Assembly: GCF_000188015.2 (NCBI RefSeq)
Contig: NZ_AEUX02000006.1
Coordinates: forward strand, 468,261 to 532,260
Direction: 5' to 3'
Source of the DNA: Streptococcus ictaluri 707-05
GTDB taxonomy: Bacteria > Bacillota > Bacilli > Lactobacillales > Streptococcaceae
DNA length: 64,000 bases
Under the pieces are notes generated by a model. The model made no database searches, was not told the origin of the DNA, and saw nothing but the letters and a program-made list of their open reading frames with translations. Shown here in pieces: positions 20,130 through 32,415 of the stretch (its first letter is position 1; each line of letters opens with the position of its first letter). A program made the position numbers and the translations under genes.

Positions 20130-21173
20130 TTATTTAAACTGCTCTGAAAAACGCAAGTCCCCTTGATAAAAGCCTCGAATATCATTAATACCGTAACGTA
20201 ACATAGCAATACGTTCTTGACCTAATCCAAAGGCAAATCCAGAATAGACTTCTGGGTCAACGCCAGACATTTCTAAAACGCGTGGGTGGACCATTCCAGC
20301 TCCCAAAATCTCAATCCAACCTGTTTTCTTACAAACGTTACAGCCCTTACCACCACATTTGAAGCAAGAAACATCCACTTCTACAGATGGCTCTGTAAAT
20401 GGAAAATAGGATGGACGTAGACGAATACGGCGCTCTTCACCAAACATTTTTTTGATAATCATCTCTAAGGTTCCTTTTAGGTCACCCATAGAGATATGTT
20501 TACCAACGACCAACCCTTCAATTTGATGGAATTGGTGTGAATGGGTTGCATCATCGGTATCACGACGGAAAACACGCCCTGGTGAGACCATTTTTAGCGG
20601 TCCCTTTGAAAAATCATGCTCATCTAGCGTACGAGCTTGCACAGGGCTAGTATGAGTTCTTAACAAAATTTCTTCTGTAATATAAAAAGTATCTTGCATA
20701 TCACGCGCTGGGTGATCTTTAGGAAGATTCATACGCTCAAAATTGTAGTAATCTTTTTCCACTTCAAATCCATCCACAATTTGAAAGCCCATCCCTAAAA
20801 AGATATCTTCGATTTCTTCACTGGTTTGTGTCAAAATATGACGATGACCAACTGGCATCTGACGACCTGGTAGCGTCACATCAATACTTTCAGCCTCAAG
20901 CTTTGCTTGAATTTGAGCAGCTTCAACGACTTTTGCTTGCTCTTCAAAGGCACTTGTCAAAACATCACGTACTTGGTTGACTTGTTTTCCAACCTGTGCA
21001 CGCATGTCATTTGACAAATCTTTAAGACCCTTCAAAAGCTCCGTTAAAGAACCTTTTTTTCCAAGTACAGCTACTCGTAATTCTTGTAATGCTTTGCCAT
21101 CATTGCCTGTCATTCCTTGAAGTGTTTCAAGGGTTTCACTTTTTAAAGTTTCAAGTTGTGTTTGTAAATCCAT
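20130..21173 (-). CDS. pheS: Phenylalanine-tRNA ligase alpha subunit
   Basis: PheS is the catalytic subunit. The start at 21173 gives 347 residues beginning [16 protein letters not shown], the family length, behind a GAAGGG site. An in-frame ATG 25 codons upstream lies inside the T-box terminator stem and is rejected. The N-terminal coiled coil (about residues 1-85) is followed by the class II core: motif 2 ([24 protein letters not shown]), motif 3 near the C-terminus ([17 protein letters not shown]), and a [12 protein letters not shown] segment. Expression is expected to rise when tRNA-Phe is uncharged. Confidence 0.97.
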   Translation of the reverse strand: MDLQTQLETLKSETLETLQGMTGNDGKALQELRVAVLGKKGSLTELLKGLKDLSNDMRAQVGKQVNQVRDVLTSAFEEQAKVVEAAQIQAKLEAESIDVTLPGRQMPVGHRHILTQTSEEIEDIFLGMGFQIVDGFEVEKDYYNFERMNLPKDHPARDMQDTFYITEEILLRTHTSPVQARTLDEHDFSKGPLKMVSPGRVFRRDTDDATHSHQFHQIEGLVVGKHISMGDLKGTLEMIIKKMFGEERRIRLRPSYFPFTEPSVEVDVSCFKCGGKGCNVCKKTGWIEILGAGMVHPRVLEMSGVDPEVYSGFAFGLGQERIAMLRYGINDIRGFYQGDLRFSEQFK

Positions 21174-21194
21174 GTTATTCCCTTCTTTTTGGCC

Positions 21195-21395
21195 CATAAA
21201 AAAAGTGCCAATCTCCTGCTGTAGCGGAGCGTTGACACGCGGTACCATCCGTTTTCATCTGAATGTATCAGACCTTAATTATAGTCATTTCTTGAGTGAA
21301 TTCCTGATAGTTCCCTTAAGAAGGCTTCCAGTCCACGGCCCTCACTCCCTATTAATTTCCCTATTAGTACTAGTCTCTTAGACTGCTATTCAATT
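21195..21395 (-). promoter_or_regulatory. T-box leader (tRNA-Phe sensing) of pheS-pheT
   Basis: The minus strand between the promoter and pheS contains the T-box sequence GGATGGTACCGCG (complement of 21238-21250), which overlaps the 5' arm of a terminator. That terminator has arms GTGTCAA and TTGGCAC with an inner CTCC/GGAG, followed by seven T (about 21195-21236). A likely specifier loop carries TTC, a Phe codon, in the stretch AGGAATTCACTC. Uncharged tRNA-Phe would pair with the T-box and favour the antiterminator. Exact 5' end is estimated from the promoter. Confidence 0.9.
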
Positions 21396-21401
21396 AGTTC
21401 T

Positions 21402-21430
21402 ATTCTATCAAAAAATAATAAAGTTGACAA
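21402..21430 (-). promoter_or_regulatory. Predicted promoter of the pheS-pheT T-box transcript
   Basis: On the minus strand, -35 TTGTCA (21425-21430), a 17-base spacer and -10 TAGAAT (21402-21407) directly precede the T-box leader and lie just past the end of endA. Confidence 0.65.
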
Positions 21431-21433
21431 TCC

Positions 21434-22315
21434 TTATTCTGCTGGTTGAGGCTCTCCAAGTCTGATTTTACCGCTATAATAATCCACAACTAATCCTTTT
21501 TGGACATTTGGAATAAAGACATTAAATTCCAAACTACCATCTGCTGATTTCGCTTCTAAATGACTTCCACTTGCCACAAGGTTTTTTCCCTCATAAATAA
21601 GCGTCACACTATACCTGACCCGCTTATGAGCATCTAAAGCACGACGGATTTGTCCTTCATAATAATTTTGGCCAGTTGAATCTACCTCATCTGCCTGATT
21701 AGCCCAAGCTAATTGGGTAGCAATATTAGCTGAATTAGTCATTGATGCATCAAAGCTCTTTAGGCCTCCCACAATTGCATATCCTAAAAGATGACCTCTA
21801 TCAACAGCATGATCATATTCCCCTTTTAAGCCATGCAGTTGATGCCAACCAGCTGGCTTAAAATAGCGATAAGGAGTTGAGTCTTGATGACGTTTTTGAT
21901 ATTGGCGAGTCTCTTTACTTAACAGGGCGTTGGCACGCCATGCTACCTCTTGACCTTGAACCACTTTAGTTTCATTTTGAGCATAGGGAAGACTACTAAC
22001 TTTAGCATTTAAAGTCGTCTTGTTTTGATTAATAACAAATGCTCCTGCTCCATTCCATTCAATAGAAGACCCTAGCTGATCTTTAACCTGATTTGTTAAT
22101 ACCGAACTAGCCAGAGCCTCTGATGGCCTTGATGGATGAGATGATGTTATCCTTCTTTGAGAAGAATCTGAGTCGCCTACAAGATGATGATAAAGTTCTT
22201 TTAAAGGATGATTATCTGCTAAAAAATTACTGCTGGCTAAATAGCTGCTACCTAGGATTAAGAGTATCAATAACAAGGAATTGATAACTTGTGTTTGTTT
22301 CTTTCTTTTTGACAT
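21434..22315 (-). CDS. endA: Membrane-anchored DNA/RNA non-specific endonuclease, EndA-like
   Basis: EndA is a beta-beta-alpha metal (His-Me finger) nuclease. In pneumococcus it is the surface DNA-entry nuclease used in transformation, and in pyogenic streptococci it is kept as a surface nuclease. The start at 22315 (MSKRKKQTQ) gives 293 residues. One N-terminal transmembrane segment is visible at about residues 12-29 (INSLLLILLILGSSYLA), and the rest would be outside the cell. The catalytic DRGH motif is in DHAVDRGHLLGYAIVGG, with a downstream metal-binding Asn (NSANIATQLAWANQ). It is last in murA-epuA-endA but is separated from epuA by a terminator-like hairpin. Confidence 0.9.
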   Translation of the reverse strand: MSKRKKQTQVINSLLLILLILGSSYLASSNFLADNHPLKELYHHLVGDSDSSQRRITSSHPSRPSEALASSVLTNQVKDQLGSSIEWNGAGAFVINQNKTTLNAKVSSLPYAQNETKVVQGQEVAWRANALLSKETRQYQKRHQDSTPYRYFKPAGWHQLHGLKGEYDHAVDRGHLLGYAIVGGLKSFDASMTNSANIATQLAWANQADEVDSTGQNYYEGQIRRALDAHKRVRYSVTLIYEGKNLVASGSHLEAKSADGSLEFNVFIPNVQKGLVVDYYSGKIRLGEPQPAE

Positions 22316-22332
22316 GTTTCCTCTCAAAGAAA

Positions 22333-22351
22333 AAGTAGGCTTAGCCTACTT
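22333..22351 (-). terminator. Terminator-like hairpin overlapping the epuA stop codon, before endA
   Basis: On the minus strand AAGTAGGC pairs with GCCTACTT around a TAA loop and is followed by TTTC. The left arm contains the epuA stop codon (22346-22348). endA starts 18 bases downstream, so the hairpin may attenuate endA. Confidence 0.7.
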
Positions 22352-22534
22352 CCCCATAAACTTATTAAACATTTCAGTCCATTTGTCGGGAGATAAAATA
22401 GACAAGGGATTTTGTCCATCACCCATGAAACTGTACCCGATCATTAGCCCAATAGCCAAAAACAAACAGGCTAAAAGAGCAACAAGAATAATTAAAGCTA
22501 ATTGCTTTAAAACATATTTCCAGCCACTTGTCAT
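22346..22534 (-). CDS. epuA: EpuA family small membrane protein
   Basis: This 62-residue protein matches EpuA (PF11772), sometimes annotated as DNA-directed RNA polymerase subunit beta without support. It has one transmembrane helix at about residues 10-35 (LALIILVALLACLFLAIGLMIGYSF) and a short outside tail. The conserved order murA-epuA-endA supports the call. Its function is unknown. It starts three bases after the murA stop, so it is translationally linked to murA. Confidence 0.85.
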   Translation of the reverse strand: MTSGWKYVLKQLALIILVALLACLFLAIGLMIGYSFMGDGQNPLSILSPDKWTEMFNKFMGK

Positions 22535-22537
22535 AGA

Positions 22538-23821
22538 CTATTCCTCACTAACACGTTTAATATTAGCGCCCAATCGCGCTAATTTCTCATGAAATTGATA
22601 ATAGCCACGATCCAAATGACTTAATTTATTAACCGTTGTTTTGCCTTGCGCTACCATCCCTGTCAAAATCAGTGCTGCACTTGCGCGCAAATCTGTTGAC
22701 ATAACAGGTGCTCCTTGAAGTTCCTGGCCTCCATGAATCAAAGCTGTGTCTCTTAAAATCTCTGATTGTAAGCCCATGCGACGCATTTCCTCTAAATGTT
22801 GGAAACGGTTCTCAAAAACAGTCTCAACCATAGTGGATTCCCCTTTGACAGTTGCCATCAAAGCCGTAAATTGGGCTTGCATATCTGTTGGAAAACCTGG
22901 ATGAGGTAAGGTTTTGACAGTAACAGGTTTTAATTGTGTCACATCAGATTGAACACGAATACCCTTAGCTTCTTCTGTCACTGAGACACCCATTTCGATA
23001 AGTTTTGAAATCAAAGGACGGTTATGTTCCCAAACAGCATCTTTAATCAAAACATCTCCAGATGTCATGGCTGCAGCTACCATAAAAGTTCCCGCTTCAA
23101 TACGATCCTGAACCACATCGTGTTCGACACCTGTCAGTTGGTCTACACCAGTAATTGTCAAGGTTTCAGTACCAGCACCACGAACCTTAGCACCCATTTT
23201 GTTTAACAATTGTGCAAGGTCAACAATTTCAGGTTCACGCGCAGCATTTTCAATAACTGTAACCCCTTGTGCCAAAGTAGCAGCCATCATAAGGTTTTGA
23301 GTAGCTCCAACAGAGGGAAAGTCCATATAAATAGTTGCTCCATGAAGACGTTCTGCCTTTGCATTAATATCCCCTCCACTTTGTGTGATGTGAGCTCCCA
23401 TAGCTTCCAAGCCTTTCAAATGTAAATCAATTGGCCTACTGCCAATCGTACAGCCACCTGGCATGGAAACCTTAGCATGTCCATTTCGAGCCAAAATGGG
23501 ACCTAAAACCACAATTGAAGCTCTCATCTGACTGACATATTCATAAGGGGCCTCATCTAAGATATCTCCTGAAGCATCCACAACGATTTCGTTTTGCTCT
23601 TGGTGGAAGTCAACAGAAATATCCAGGCCTCTAACCACATTATTCATGGTAAAGACATCCGAAAGAATCGGAACATTACGTAAAATTGTTTTTCCTTGTG
23701 AAGGTAGGATAGTTGCCGCCAAAAGTGGTAAAACCGCATTTTTAGCCCCTTCAATAACAACCTCTCCTCTTAGGTGAGTCTTACCACCTTCAATAATGAT
23801 TTTATCCACAACAGTCTCCAT
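22538..23821 (-). CDS. murA: UDP-N-acetylglucosamine 1-carboxyvinyltransferase MurA
   Basis: MurA transfers enolpyruvate from PEP to UDP-GlcNAc, the first committed step of peptidoglycan synthesis in the cytosol, and is the fosfomycin target. The 427 residues contain the expected KN pair (EGAKNAVLPLLAA), the active-site cysteine in MPGGCTIGSRP (about C124) and FPTDMQAQFTALMA near the C-terminus. Streptococci carry two murA paralogues; the position next to the atp operon and epuA-endA fits murA1. A later in-frame start at M/V near residue 5 (VDKIIIEGG) cannot be excluded. Confidence 0.95.
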   Translation of the reverse strand: METVVDKIIIEGGKTHLRGEVVIEGAKNAVLPLLAATILPSQGKTILRNVPILSDVFTMNNVVRGLDISVDFHQEQNEIVVDASGDILDEAPYEYVSQMRASIVVLGPILARNGHAKVSMPGGCTIGSRPIDLHLKGLEAMGAHITQSGGDINAKAERLHGATIYMDFPSVGATQNLMMAATLAQGVTVIENAAREPEIVDLAQLLNKMGAKVRGAGTETLTITGVDQLTGVEHDVVQDRIEAGTFMVAAAMTSGDVLIKDAVWEHNRPLISKLIEMGVSVTEEAKGIRVQSDVTQLKPVTVKTLPHPGFPTDMQAQFTALMATVKGESTMVETVFENRFQHLEEMRRMGLQSEILRDTALIHGGQELQGAPVMSTDLRASAALILTGMVAQGKTTVNKLSHLDRGYYQFHEKLARLGANIKRVSEE

Positions 23822-23874
23822 TTTCTATCTCTTAATCCTAGTTAAAATTATAACATACTTCCTCATTTGAAGCC

Positions 23875-24111
23875 TTAACGGAGCATGAAAAAGAGAGACT
23901 GACTCATTTGGATTAACTCTAACATAAAATTACTCACCACATAGCCGATGACAATAGCTATAAAAAATAAAAAAAGTTTTAGTTTACCACTATTTTCTGG
24001 ACGTTGATGAATGACTTTATGCCAATCAAAGAGAGTCATTAATAATTGGTAGCTAATACCAATAAAGAGCAGGTAAGAAGTCAATTTTAAAATATAAGTT
24101 ATTAATTCCAT
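23875..24111 (-). CDS. DUF1146 family membrane protein (YwzB-like)
   Basis: This 78-residue protein has two predicted transmembrane helices (about residues 8-27 and 44-63) separated by a short basic loop (DWHKVIHQRPENSGKLK). It matches the DUF1146/YwzB family, which in Firmicutes lies between the atp operon and murA. The function is unknown. The synteny supports the call. Confidence 0.8.
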   Translation of the reverse strand: MELITYILKLTSYLLFIGISYQLLMTLFDWHKVIHQRPENSGKLKLFLFFIAIVIGYVVSNFMLELIQMSQSLFFMLR

Positions 24112-24196
24112 AAGTTTATTATACCAAAAATGGTAAAAATAAGCCCTATTAGTAATAGATCTCTACAAAAAGAATCTTATCCTTAATCACTTCATT

Positions 24197-24240
24197 AAAA
24201 AAGAGCCACATTACCAGTCAATCCAAATGCTAAAGGTGGC
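24197..24240 (-). terminator. Probable terminator of the atp operon
   Basis: On the minus strand GCCAC (24236-24240) and GTGGC (24205-24209) close a 26-base loop and are followed by TCTTTTTT. The stem is short and the loop large, but it lies just after atpC. Confidence 0.5.
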
Positions 24241-24272
24241 ACTTGGATAAACAAGTAAATAAGACTCAATTT

Positions 24273-24689
24273 TTATTTCTGACTAACACTGATACGGTTC
24301 AAGGCACGTCTTAGTGCTACTTTGGCGCGACGTACTTGGTCAATGTTTTTAGTGGTTTCAGCCTGTGCAATGTCACGTTCTGCTCTTTGTTTAGCGCGCT
24401 CTGCTCGACTGACATCAATATCACGGTCACGTTCAGCAGAATCAGCGACAACAGTAACCACATTATCTTTAATTTCAATAATCCCACCATTAACAGCAAT
24501 CCAATCCACGCGATCATCTTCACCTGCTCGGCGAATTTTCATCTCATGAACTTGTAAAGGTGCAATGATGTTGATGTGATTAGGTAGAATACCCATCTCA
24601 CCATCAGCGGTAGTTACTGAAATAAATTTAGCATGGTGATCATATTTGATTCCATCTGGCGTTACCACTTGAACAGTCATTTGTGTCAT
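24273..24689 (-). CDS. atpC: ATP synthase F1 epsilon subunit
   Basis: Epsilon is part of the central rotor stalk and regulates ATP hydrolysis. The 138 residues have the N-terminal beta sandwich ([29 protein letters not shown]) and the C-terminal helical hairpin ([20 protein letters not shown]). It is the last gene of the operon and starts 12 bases after atpD. Confidence 0.95.
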   Translation of the reverse strand: MTQMTVQVVTPDGIKYDHHAKFISVTTADGEMGILPNHINIIAPLQVHEMKIRRAGEDDRVDWIAVNGGIIEIKDNVVTVVADSAERDRDIDVSRAERAKQRAERDIAQAETTKNIDQVRRAKVALRRALNRISVSQK

Positions 24690-24701
24690 GGTATCACCTC
24701 A

Positions 24702-26108
<1,407 letters not shown>

Positions 26109-26267
26109 TTATTTCTCCTTATTTGTGATTGTCTGAGCTAAGCTTTTTTGACTCCGTTAAATTCTAAAGTATTAACGAATCAATAGCTAACTCAATTGTT
26201 ACTTTATCTCTTTGAGATAAAACGGATAAGTCTCGTTCTATTGGAAACAGAACAAGATTGTAAAATC
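26109..26267 (-). other. atpG-atpD intergenic spacer with a small hairpin
   Basis: This 159-base spacer is the longest within the atp operon, where other gaps are 0-34 bases. On the minus strand TTTATCTC and GAGATAAA pair around three A (about 26199-26217). No T-run follows, so it does not look like an intrinsic terminator; an RNA processing or stability element is possible. No reading frame is seen in it. Confidence 0.45.
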
Positions 26268-27143
26268 CTATTCTAATGCATTTGCTCCTGCAACAATCTC
26301 TGTAATTTCTTGTGTGATTGCTGCTTGTCTAGCACGGTTATACTGAATGGTCAAATCGTTGATCACGTTTTTAGCATTATCTGTGGCTGTCTGCATAGCA
26401 GTCATACCCGCAGCATGCTCAGCAGTTTTAGCATCAATAATAGCCCCATAAATCAAACTTTCTGTAAATTGAGGCAATAATTGGTCTAAAATGACATGAC
26501 GATTTGGCTCTAATTCAAATCCTGTTACCCCTTCTTCGGTTGCTTCTTCCGCAACTAAATCCGAAATAGGGAGCATTTGTTGAACACGTACTTGACTAGT
26601 CAAGCTGTTGACATGATGATTATAACAAACATATAGTTCATCAAAAATCTCATTTACAAACATATCAACTGATTGTGAAATAATCTTACCAACTTCTTCA
26701 AAGCTTGGTTGATCAGCTAGACCACGAAGCTCAAAAGCAACATTCATACCTTTAGCTTTAAAGAAATCAGAACCCACACTACCAATGGAGATGATTTCGT
26801 AGTCACCATCGGCATGGTATTCTGTAATCATATCCATAATAGATTTAAGGATTTTAGAATTATAACCACCGACAAGGCCTTTATCGGATGTAATCACGAT
26901 ATAGCCTGTCTTTTTAACAGGGCGGGTGGCTAACATTGGGTTTTCTGAACCCAGTGTTAAATCTGCCTTTAAAAAATCAGTTGTAATTTGACGAATTTTA
27001 GAAGCGTAAATTTGAAAATCACGAGCTGCTTGCTCAGATTTCACAAGTTTTGCAGAAGAAACCATACGCATGGCACTAGTGATTTTACTTGTTTTCTCCG
27101 TTGAAATAATTTTAGCTTTAATTTCACTTAGAGAGCCTGCCAT
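26268..27143 (-). CDS. atpG: ATP synthase F1 gamma subunit
   Basis: Gamma is the central stalk that couples rotor rotation to the catalytic sites. The 291 residues show the two long terminal helices: N-terminal [20 protein letters not shown] and the family signature at the C-terminus ([16 protein letters not shown]). It follows atpA by 18 bases. Confidence 0.96.
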   Translation of the reverse strand: MAGSLSEIKAKIISTEKTSKITSAMRMVSSAKLVKSEQAARDFQIYASKIRQITTDFLKADLTLGSENPMLATRPVKKTGYIVITSDKGLVGGYNSKILKSIMDMITEYHADGDYEIISIGSVGSDFFKAKGMNVAFELRGLADQPSFEEVGKIISQSVDMFVNEIFDELYVCYNHHVNSLTSQVRVQQMLPISDLVAEEATEEGVTGFELEPNRHVILDQLLPQFTESLIYGAIIDAKTAEHAAGMTAMQTATDNAKNVINDLTIQYNRARQAAITQEITEIVAGANALE

Positions 27144-27161
27144 ACTAGTATCCTCCCTCTA

Positions 27162-28670
<1,509 letters not shown>

Positions 28671-28682
28671 TCACACCACTTT

Positions 28683-29219
28683 CTATTTAATATTCATTTT
28701 AAAGGCTTGCAATTGACGACGAATACTCGTGTCAATGACTTTGTTGTTAACACTGATAATAAATCCTCCGATAATAGAAGGATCTACTTTTTCAATCAAA
28801 CGACCGGTTTGGACTGCAAATTTAGTTGCAACCACCTGACGGACACGATCTCTTTGTTCTTGACTTAAAGGTAAAGCCGTTGTTACAAAAACATCATACT
28901 GATTAGAAACTAGAGCTAATTCAGTTAGTACTGCTTGGAGAATCTCATAGAGGAAATTCTCACGTTCGTTTTGCAAAATTACCTCTAAAAGATTATTCAA
29001 ATAAAGTGACTGATCCCCTTGAAGGTATTTGACTAATTGAACTTTCTCAGCGTGTGGAACAGCTAAACTTTCCAAAGTTTTTTGGAGTTCAGTTGTTTCA
29101 AAAGTCTCTAAAATAGCAAGCACATCTGCTTGTAAGCTATCAAGAGCTCCTTGCTCTTGACAAACTTCGACAAGACTTTTTGCATACTGTTTGATAAGAG
29201 CTTCTTCTTTTTTGGTCAT
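28683..29219 (-). CDS. atpH: ATP synthase F1 delta subunit
   Basis: Delta joins F1 to the peripheral stalk. The 178 residues have the all-helical N-terminal domain and the C-terminal signature around VDPSIIGGFIISVNNKVIDTS. Its first base overlaps the last base of the atpF stop region (both at 29219), giving tight coupling. Confidence 0.95.
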   Translation of the reverse strand: MTKKEEALIKQYAKSLVEVCQEQGALDSLQADVLAILETFETTELQKTLESLAVPHAEKVQLVKYLQGDQSLYLNNLLEVILQNERENFLYEILQAVLTELALVSNQYDVFVTTALPLSQEQRDRVRQVVATKFAVQTGRLIEKVDPSIIGGFIISVNNKVIDTSIRRQLQAFKMNIK

Positions 29220-29713
29220 TAGGCTTCTCCTAATTCATCCAGATAACTGTCAATAAGCTGACTTTGTGCAGCCTTATCAAGATTGGCTCCCATAATTTTT
29301 TCTGCTAAAAGAACAGTAAGATCTGACATTTCTGACTTAACTGCCGAAATTGCTTCAGATTTACTTTGCTCAATATCTGTGTAGGCTTTTTCTTTTAAGC
29401 GATTTGCTTCATCAGTAGCTTCTGCTACTAGCTTATCACCTTGTAATTGACCAATTTCTTTTGCTTCACTAATAATTTTACTTGCTTCTGAACGACTTTG
29501 ATCTAAGTTAGCTTGCTTTTCTTTTTCAAGAGCTTGAGCACTTAGACGTGATTGCTCGGCTTGTTCAATATCATGTGATATTTGCTCTGAGCGTGTCTTC
29601 AGAATAGTTTCTATTGCACCCCAAGCGAATTTTTTGATCAAGAGTAACAAGACGATTACAGAACCTGTTACTAGAATAAAATTCCCAACGAGTTCACCAA
29701 ATGTGACTGACAT
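29219..29713 (-). CDS. atpF: ATP synthase Fo b subunit
   Basis: The b subunit forms the peripheral stalk. The 164 residues have one N-terminal transmembrane helix (about residues 8-26, [22 protein letters not shown]) followed by a long charged coiled coil ([20 protein letters not shown] onward), as expected. Confidence 0.95.
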   Translation of the reverse strand: MSVTFGELVGNFILVTGSVIVLLLLIKKFAWGAIETILKTRSEQISHDIEQAEQSRLSAQALEKEKQANLDQSRSEASKIISEAKEIGQLQGDKLVAEATDEANRLKEKAYTDIEQSKSEAISAVKSEMSDLTVLLAEKIMGANLDKAAQSQLIDSYLDELGEA

Positions 29714-29730
29714 TCGTTTGTTCTCCTTCC

Positions 29731-30447
29731 TTATTCTTCTGATTCATTGACTTTTTTACCTAGGTAGGTCGCTGTTAATTTTGTAAATACAAAAGCTTGT
29801 ACGCAGGAAATAAAGATTGAAAAAGCTGTCCATGCCATATTTACAAGGAAAGCAATTGGCCACCAATAGAAGCGATAGTTTGCTAATTGAACAATCAAGC
29901 TCGTAACAACTTCCCCGGCAAAAATATTACCAAATAACCTGATGGCAAGTGATAAGAAATTTGTGAACTCTTCAAGTAAATTCATGGGAGTCATTGGCCA
30001 TGGTGAGGCCAAACGTTTCAAATGGGCACCAAGTCCTCGACGTCTAATCCCTTCAATGTGAACCATAATGGTAATAAATAAGGATAAAGCCAAGTCAAAT
30101 GCCAAATTGGCAGTTGGTGATGTCCATAAGTTATAGCCGTTAACTGTCTCTAACTTGGTAAACAAGCCCAGGTTATTGGCGACAGCTACAAAGAGAAAAA
30201 TGGTGAAGAGTAAAAGCGAATAGGACCTTTGTACATGACTGTCCAAATGCTCTTCTCCTATACCATCAACAAAACTGATTAAATATTCTAAAGCGGTCTG
30301 CTTCCCTTCAGGCTTCAATTTCATTTGGCGACTTGCCCAAAAGACAAAGGCAAAAATAATCGCAATCGTGACGATACAAACAGCAAGTAGGGTCAAATTA
30401 AAGGTTATTGGACCAAGCCTTAACATAGGTAATTTAGCTTCTTCCAT
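29731..30447 (-). CDS. atpB: ATP synthase Fo a subunit
   Basis: Subunit a forms the two proton half-channels beside the c-ring. The 238 residues have at least five hydrophobic helices. The essential arginine helix is seen as [16 protein letters not shown], and the C-terminal [14 protein letters not shown] motif is typical. It follows atpE by 34 bases. Confidence 0.96.
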   Translation of the reverse strand: MEEAKLPMLRLGPITFNLTLLAVCIVTIAIIFAFVFWASRQMKLKPEGKQTALEYLISFVDGIGEEHLDSHVQRSYSLLLFTIFLFVAVANNLGLFTKLETVNGYNLWTSPTANLAFDLALSLFITIMVHIEGIRRRGLGAHLKRLASPWPMTPMNLLEEFTNFLSLAIRLFGNIFAGEVVTSLIVQLANYRFYWWPIAFLVNMAWTAFSIFISCVQAFVFTKLTATYLGKKVNESEE

Positions 30448-30481
30448 CTAACACCCTCCTTTTCTATTTTTAAATAGGCTG

Positions 30482-30679
30482 TTATTTAAGAATGAAGGCC
30501 ATAACAAGGGTAACGAAGAAAGTACCTTCAATAAAGGCAACACCCAAAATCATTAGTGAACGTAATTGACCAAGAATTTCTGGTTGACGAGATGCTGCTT
30601 TGAAAAGGTTTGCCATCAAAAAACCTTCGGCAAGAGAGACACCAAAACAGGCAAAAGCCAATGCGAAAATAGGATTCAT
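30482..30679 (-). CDS. atpE: ATP synthase Fo c subunit
   Basis: Subunit c forms the proton-driven rotor ring. The 65 residues make a helical hairpin with a polar loop (ASRQPE) and the proton-binding carboxylate Glu51 in [10 protein letters not shown]. It is the first gene of the eight-gene order atpEBFHAGDC. The strong promoter at 30714-30742 lies directly upstream. Confidence 0.96.
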   Translation of the reverse strand: MNPIFALAFACFGVSLAEGFLMANLFKAASRQPEILGQLRSLMILGVAFIEGTFFVTLVMAFILK

Positions 30680-30713
30680 AGTAGAATACTCCTTAAAATT
30701 TTTTTACTTTGTT

Positions 30714-30742
30714 ATTCTATTCCTTAAAATTAAGAATGTCAA
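30714..30742 (-). promoter_or_regulatory. Promoter of the atp operon
   Basis: On the minus strand, a perfect -35 TTGACA (30737-30742), a 17-base spacer and -10 TAGAAT (30714-30719) lie 35 bases before atpE. A 9-bp inverted repeat sits just upstream (30752-30779). Confidence 0.8.
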
Positions 30743-30751
30743 CAGATTTCT

Positions 30752-30779
30752 TTAGTCTAAACACGCATTCTTAGACTAA
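30752..30779. repeat. Inverted repeat upstream of the atp promoter
   Basis: TTAGTCTAA (30752-30760) and TTAGACTAA (30771-30779) are exact reverse complements separated by 10 bases and end 10 bases from the -35 box. The position suits an activator or repressor site. The regulator is unknown. Confidence 0.5.
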
Positions 30780-30890
30780 TACTAACCTTTTTTAAAGTTT
30801 TTCAAAAAATGTTGGTCTTTTCTCTTAAAAAATAGCGTCACATTAACAGTATAACAAAAAAAGTCACCAGTTTCCAAGGTATTCCCGTAC

Positions 30891-30918
30891 AGAAAAAACG
30901 GCATATGCCGTTTTTTCT
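30891..30918 (-). terminator. Terminator of the glg operon
   Basis: A perfect palindrome, AGAAAAAACGGCAT plus its complement, with T-runs inside the arms on both strands, lies 67 bases past the glgA stop. It can work in both directions and insulates the atp promoter from glg transcription. Confidence 0.8.
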
Positions 30919-30984
30919 GGTCTTATCATTTATTTGATAACAATTTAGTAGGGTGAGTACCAAAGTTACTCTAGCCATCACCTT

Positions 30985-32415
30985 TTAGAGAATCTCTTGA
31001 TATAGGTTCAAATAGGCTTGACTAGCTGTATCCCATGAAAAATCTTTTGTCATGGCATTTACTTGGAGTTGTCGCCAGTCCTCTTTTCGATTACGATAGA
31101 TATCAAGGGCAAATAATAAGGTATTGGTTAACCAAAAACCTGAAAAGTGGTTAAAACTAAATCCAGTTCCACTATGATCAAAAGGATTGTAAGGCTGAAC
31201 AGTATCTTTCAAACCACCTATTTCATGTACTATAGGAAGACTTCCATAACGCATTGCCATCATTTGTGAAAGTCCACAAGGTTCAAAAGCACTTGGCATC
31301 AAGAATAAATCTGATCCGGCATAAATTTGTTGCGCTAAAGCCAAATCAAATGAAATAATTGCTGCTAATTTATGAGGGTATTTCTGGGCAAAATAAGTAA
31401 AAGCCTCTTCATACCTATAATCTCCAGTTCCTAAAACAACTAGTTGCACATCTTGTTGCAAGAGATATTCTAACTCGTCTACTACCAAATGAAACCCTTT
31501 TTGATCTGTCAATCGTGACACAACTCCTATTAAGGGGATGTCAGCTTCTATAGGTAAACCTAATCTTTCTTGCAAAGCTTTCTTATTAACTTGTTTTTGA
31601 GAAAGATTTTCTACCATATAATGCGCCTCAATATAAGGATCTGTTTGAGGATTATAGAGATCTGTATCTATGCCATTTGTTATGCCTGAGAGTTTTCCAC
31701 GTTCCATACGCATCACTTGATCCAAACCTTTACCAAAAGCACTAGTTTGAATTTCTTCTGCATAGGTTGGGGAAACTGTCGTGATACGATTAGCGTATAA
31801 AAGCCCCGCTTTCATCCAATTGAGACAATGGTTCCACCGTAAGGTACCGTCTTCATAACGCTCTGCTCCAACCCCGAATAAGTCACCTAACATAGCAGGA
31901 TCAAACTGACCTTGAAATGCCATGTTGTGAATCGTCAGGATGGTTTTGATATTTCGATAAGCATTAATCCAATGATACTTTTCCTTCAATAAAAATGGAA
32001 TCATGGCAGTATGGTAATCGTGAACATGTAAAATATCAGGAATGTCATTCAATTTTTCTAGTGATTCAAGAGCTGCTAGTTGAAAATAGACAAAACGTTC
32101 ACCATCATCCCAATCCCCATAAATCTTACCACGGAAAAAATAATATTGGTTATCAATAAAATAAAAGCTAATGCCATCTCTGGTGAGTTTCTTAATACCT
32201 ACATATTGTCGACGCCAACTCAGATTTGTATAAAAATACAAAACATCTTCAACTTCATCTCCAAATGAATGGTCAATCATATCATAATAAGGAAGAATGA
32301 CACTGACTTGATGTCCTTTTTTGACAAGAGCTTTAGGTAATGCACCTATGACATCACCTAAACCACCTGTTTTAGCAAAGGGAGCAGCTTCTGCGGCTAC
32401 AAACGTTATTTTCAT
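30985..32415 (-). CDS. glgA: Glycogen synthase (ADP-glucose dependent)
   Basis: GlgA extends alpha-1,4-glucan chains from ADP-glucose (GT5 family). The 476 residues fit. The ADP-glucose-binding KTGGLGDV motif is at residues 15-22, and the C-terminal GT-B half has [21 protein letters not shown] with the catalytic Glu. It is the last gene of glgB-glgC-glgD-glgA, and its ATG overlaps the glgD stop. Confidence 0.96.
   Translation of the reverse strand: MKITFVAAEAAPFAKTGGLGDVIGALPKALVKKGHQVSVILPYYDMIDHSFGDEVEDVLYFYTNLSWRRQYVGIKKLTRDGISFYFIDNQYYFFRGKIYGDWDDGERFVYFQLAALESLEKLNDIPDILHVHDYHTAMIPFLLKEKYHWINAYRNIKTILTIHNMAFQGQFDPAMLGDLFGVGAERYEDGTLRWNHCLNWMKAGLLYANRITTVSPTYAEEIQTSAFGKGLDQVMRMERGKLSGITNGIDTDLYNPQTDPYIEAHYMVENLSQKQVNKKALQERLGLPIEADIPLIGVVSRLTDQKGFHLVVDELEYLLQQDVQLVVLGTGDYRYEEAFTYFAQKYPHKLAAIISFDLALAQQIYAGSDLFLMPSAFEPCGLSQMMAMRYGSLPIVHEIGGLKDTVQPYNPFDHSGTGFSFNHFSGFWLTNTLLFALDIYRNRKEDWRQLQVNAMTKDFSWDTASQAYLNLYQEIL

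Noticed and set aside
21174..21248. N-terminal extension of PheS
   Set aside because: The extra 25 codons lie inside the T-box terminator hairpin and do not resemble PheS.
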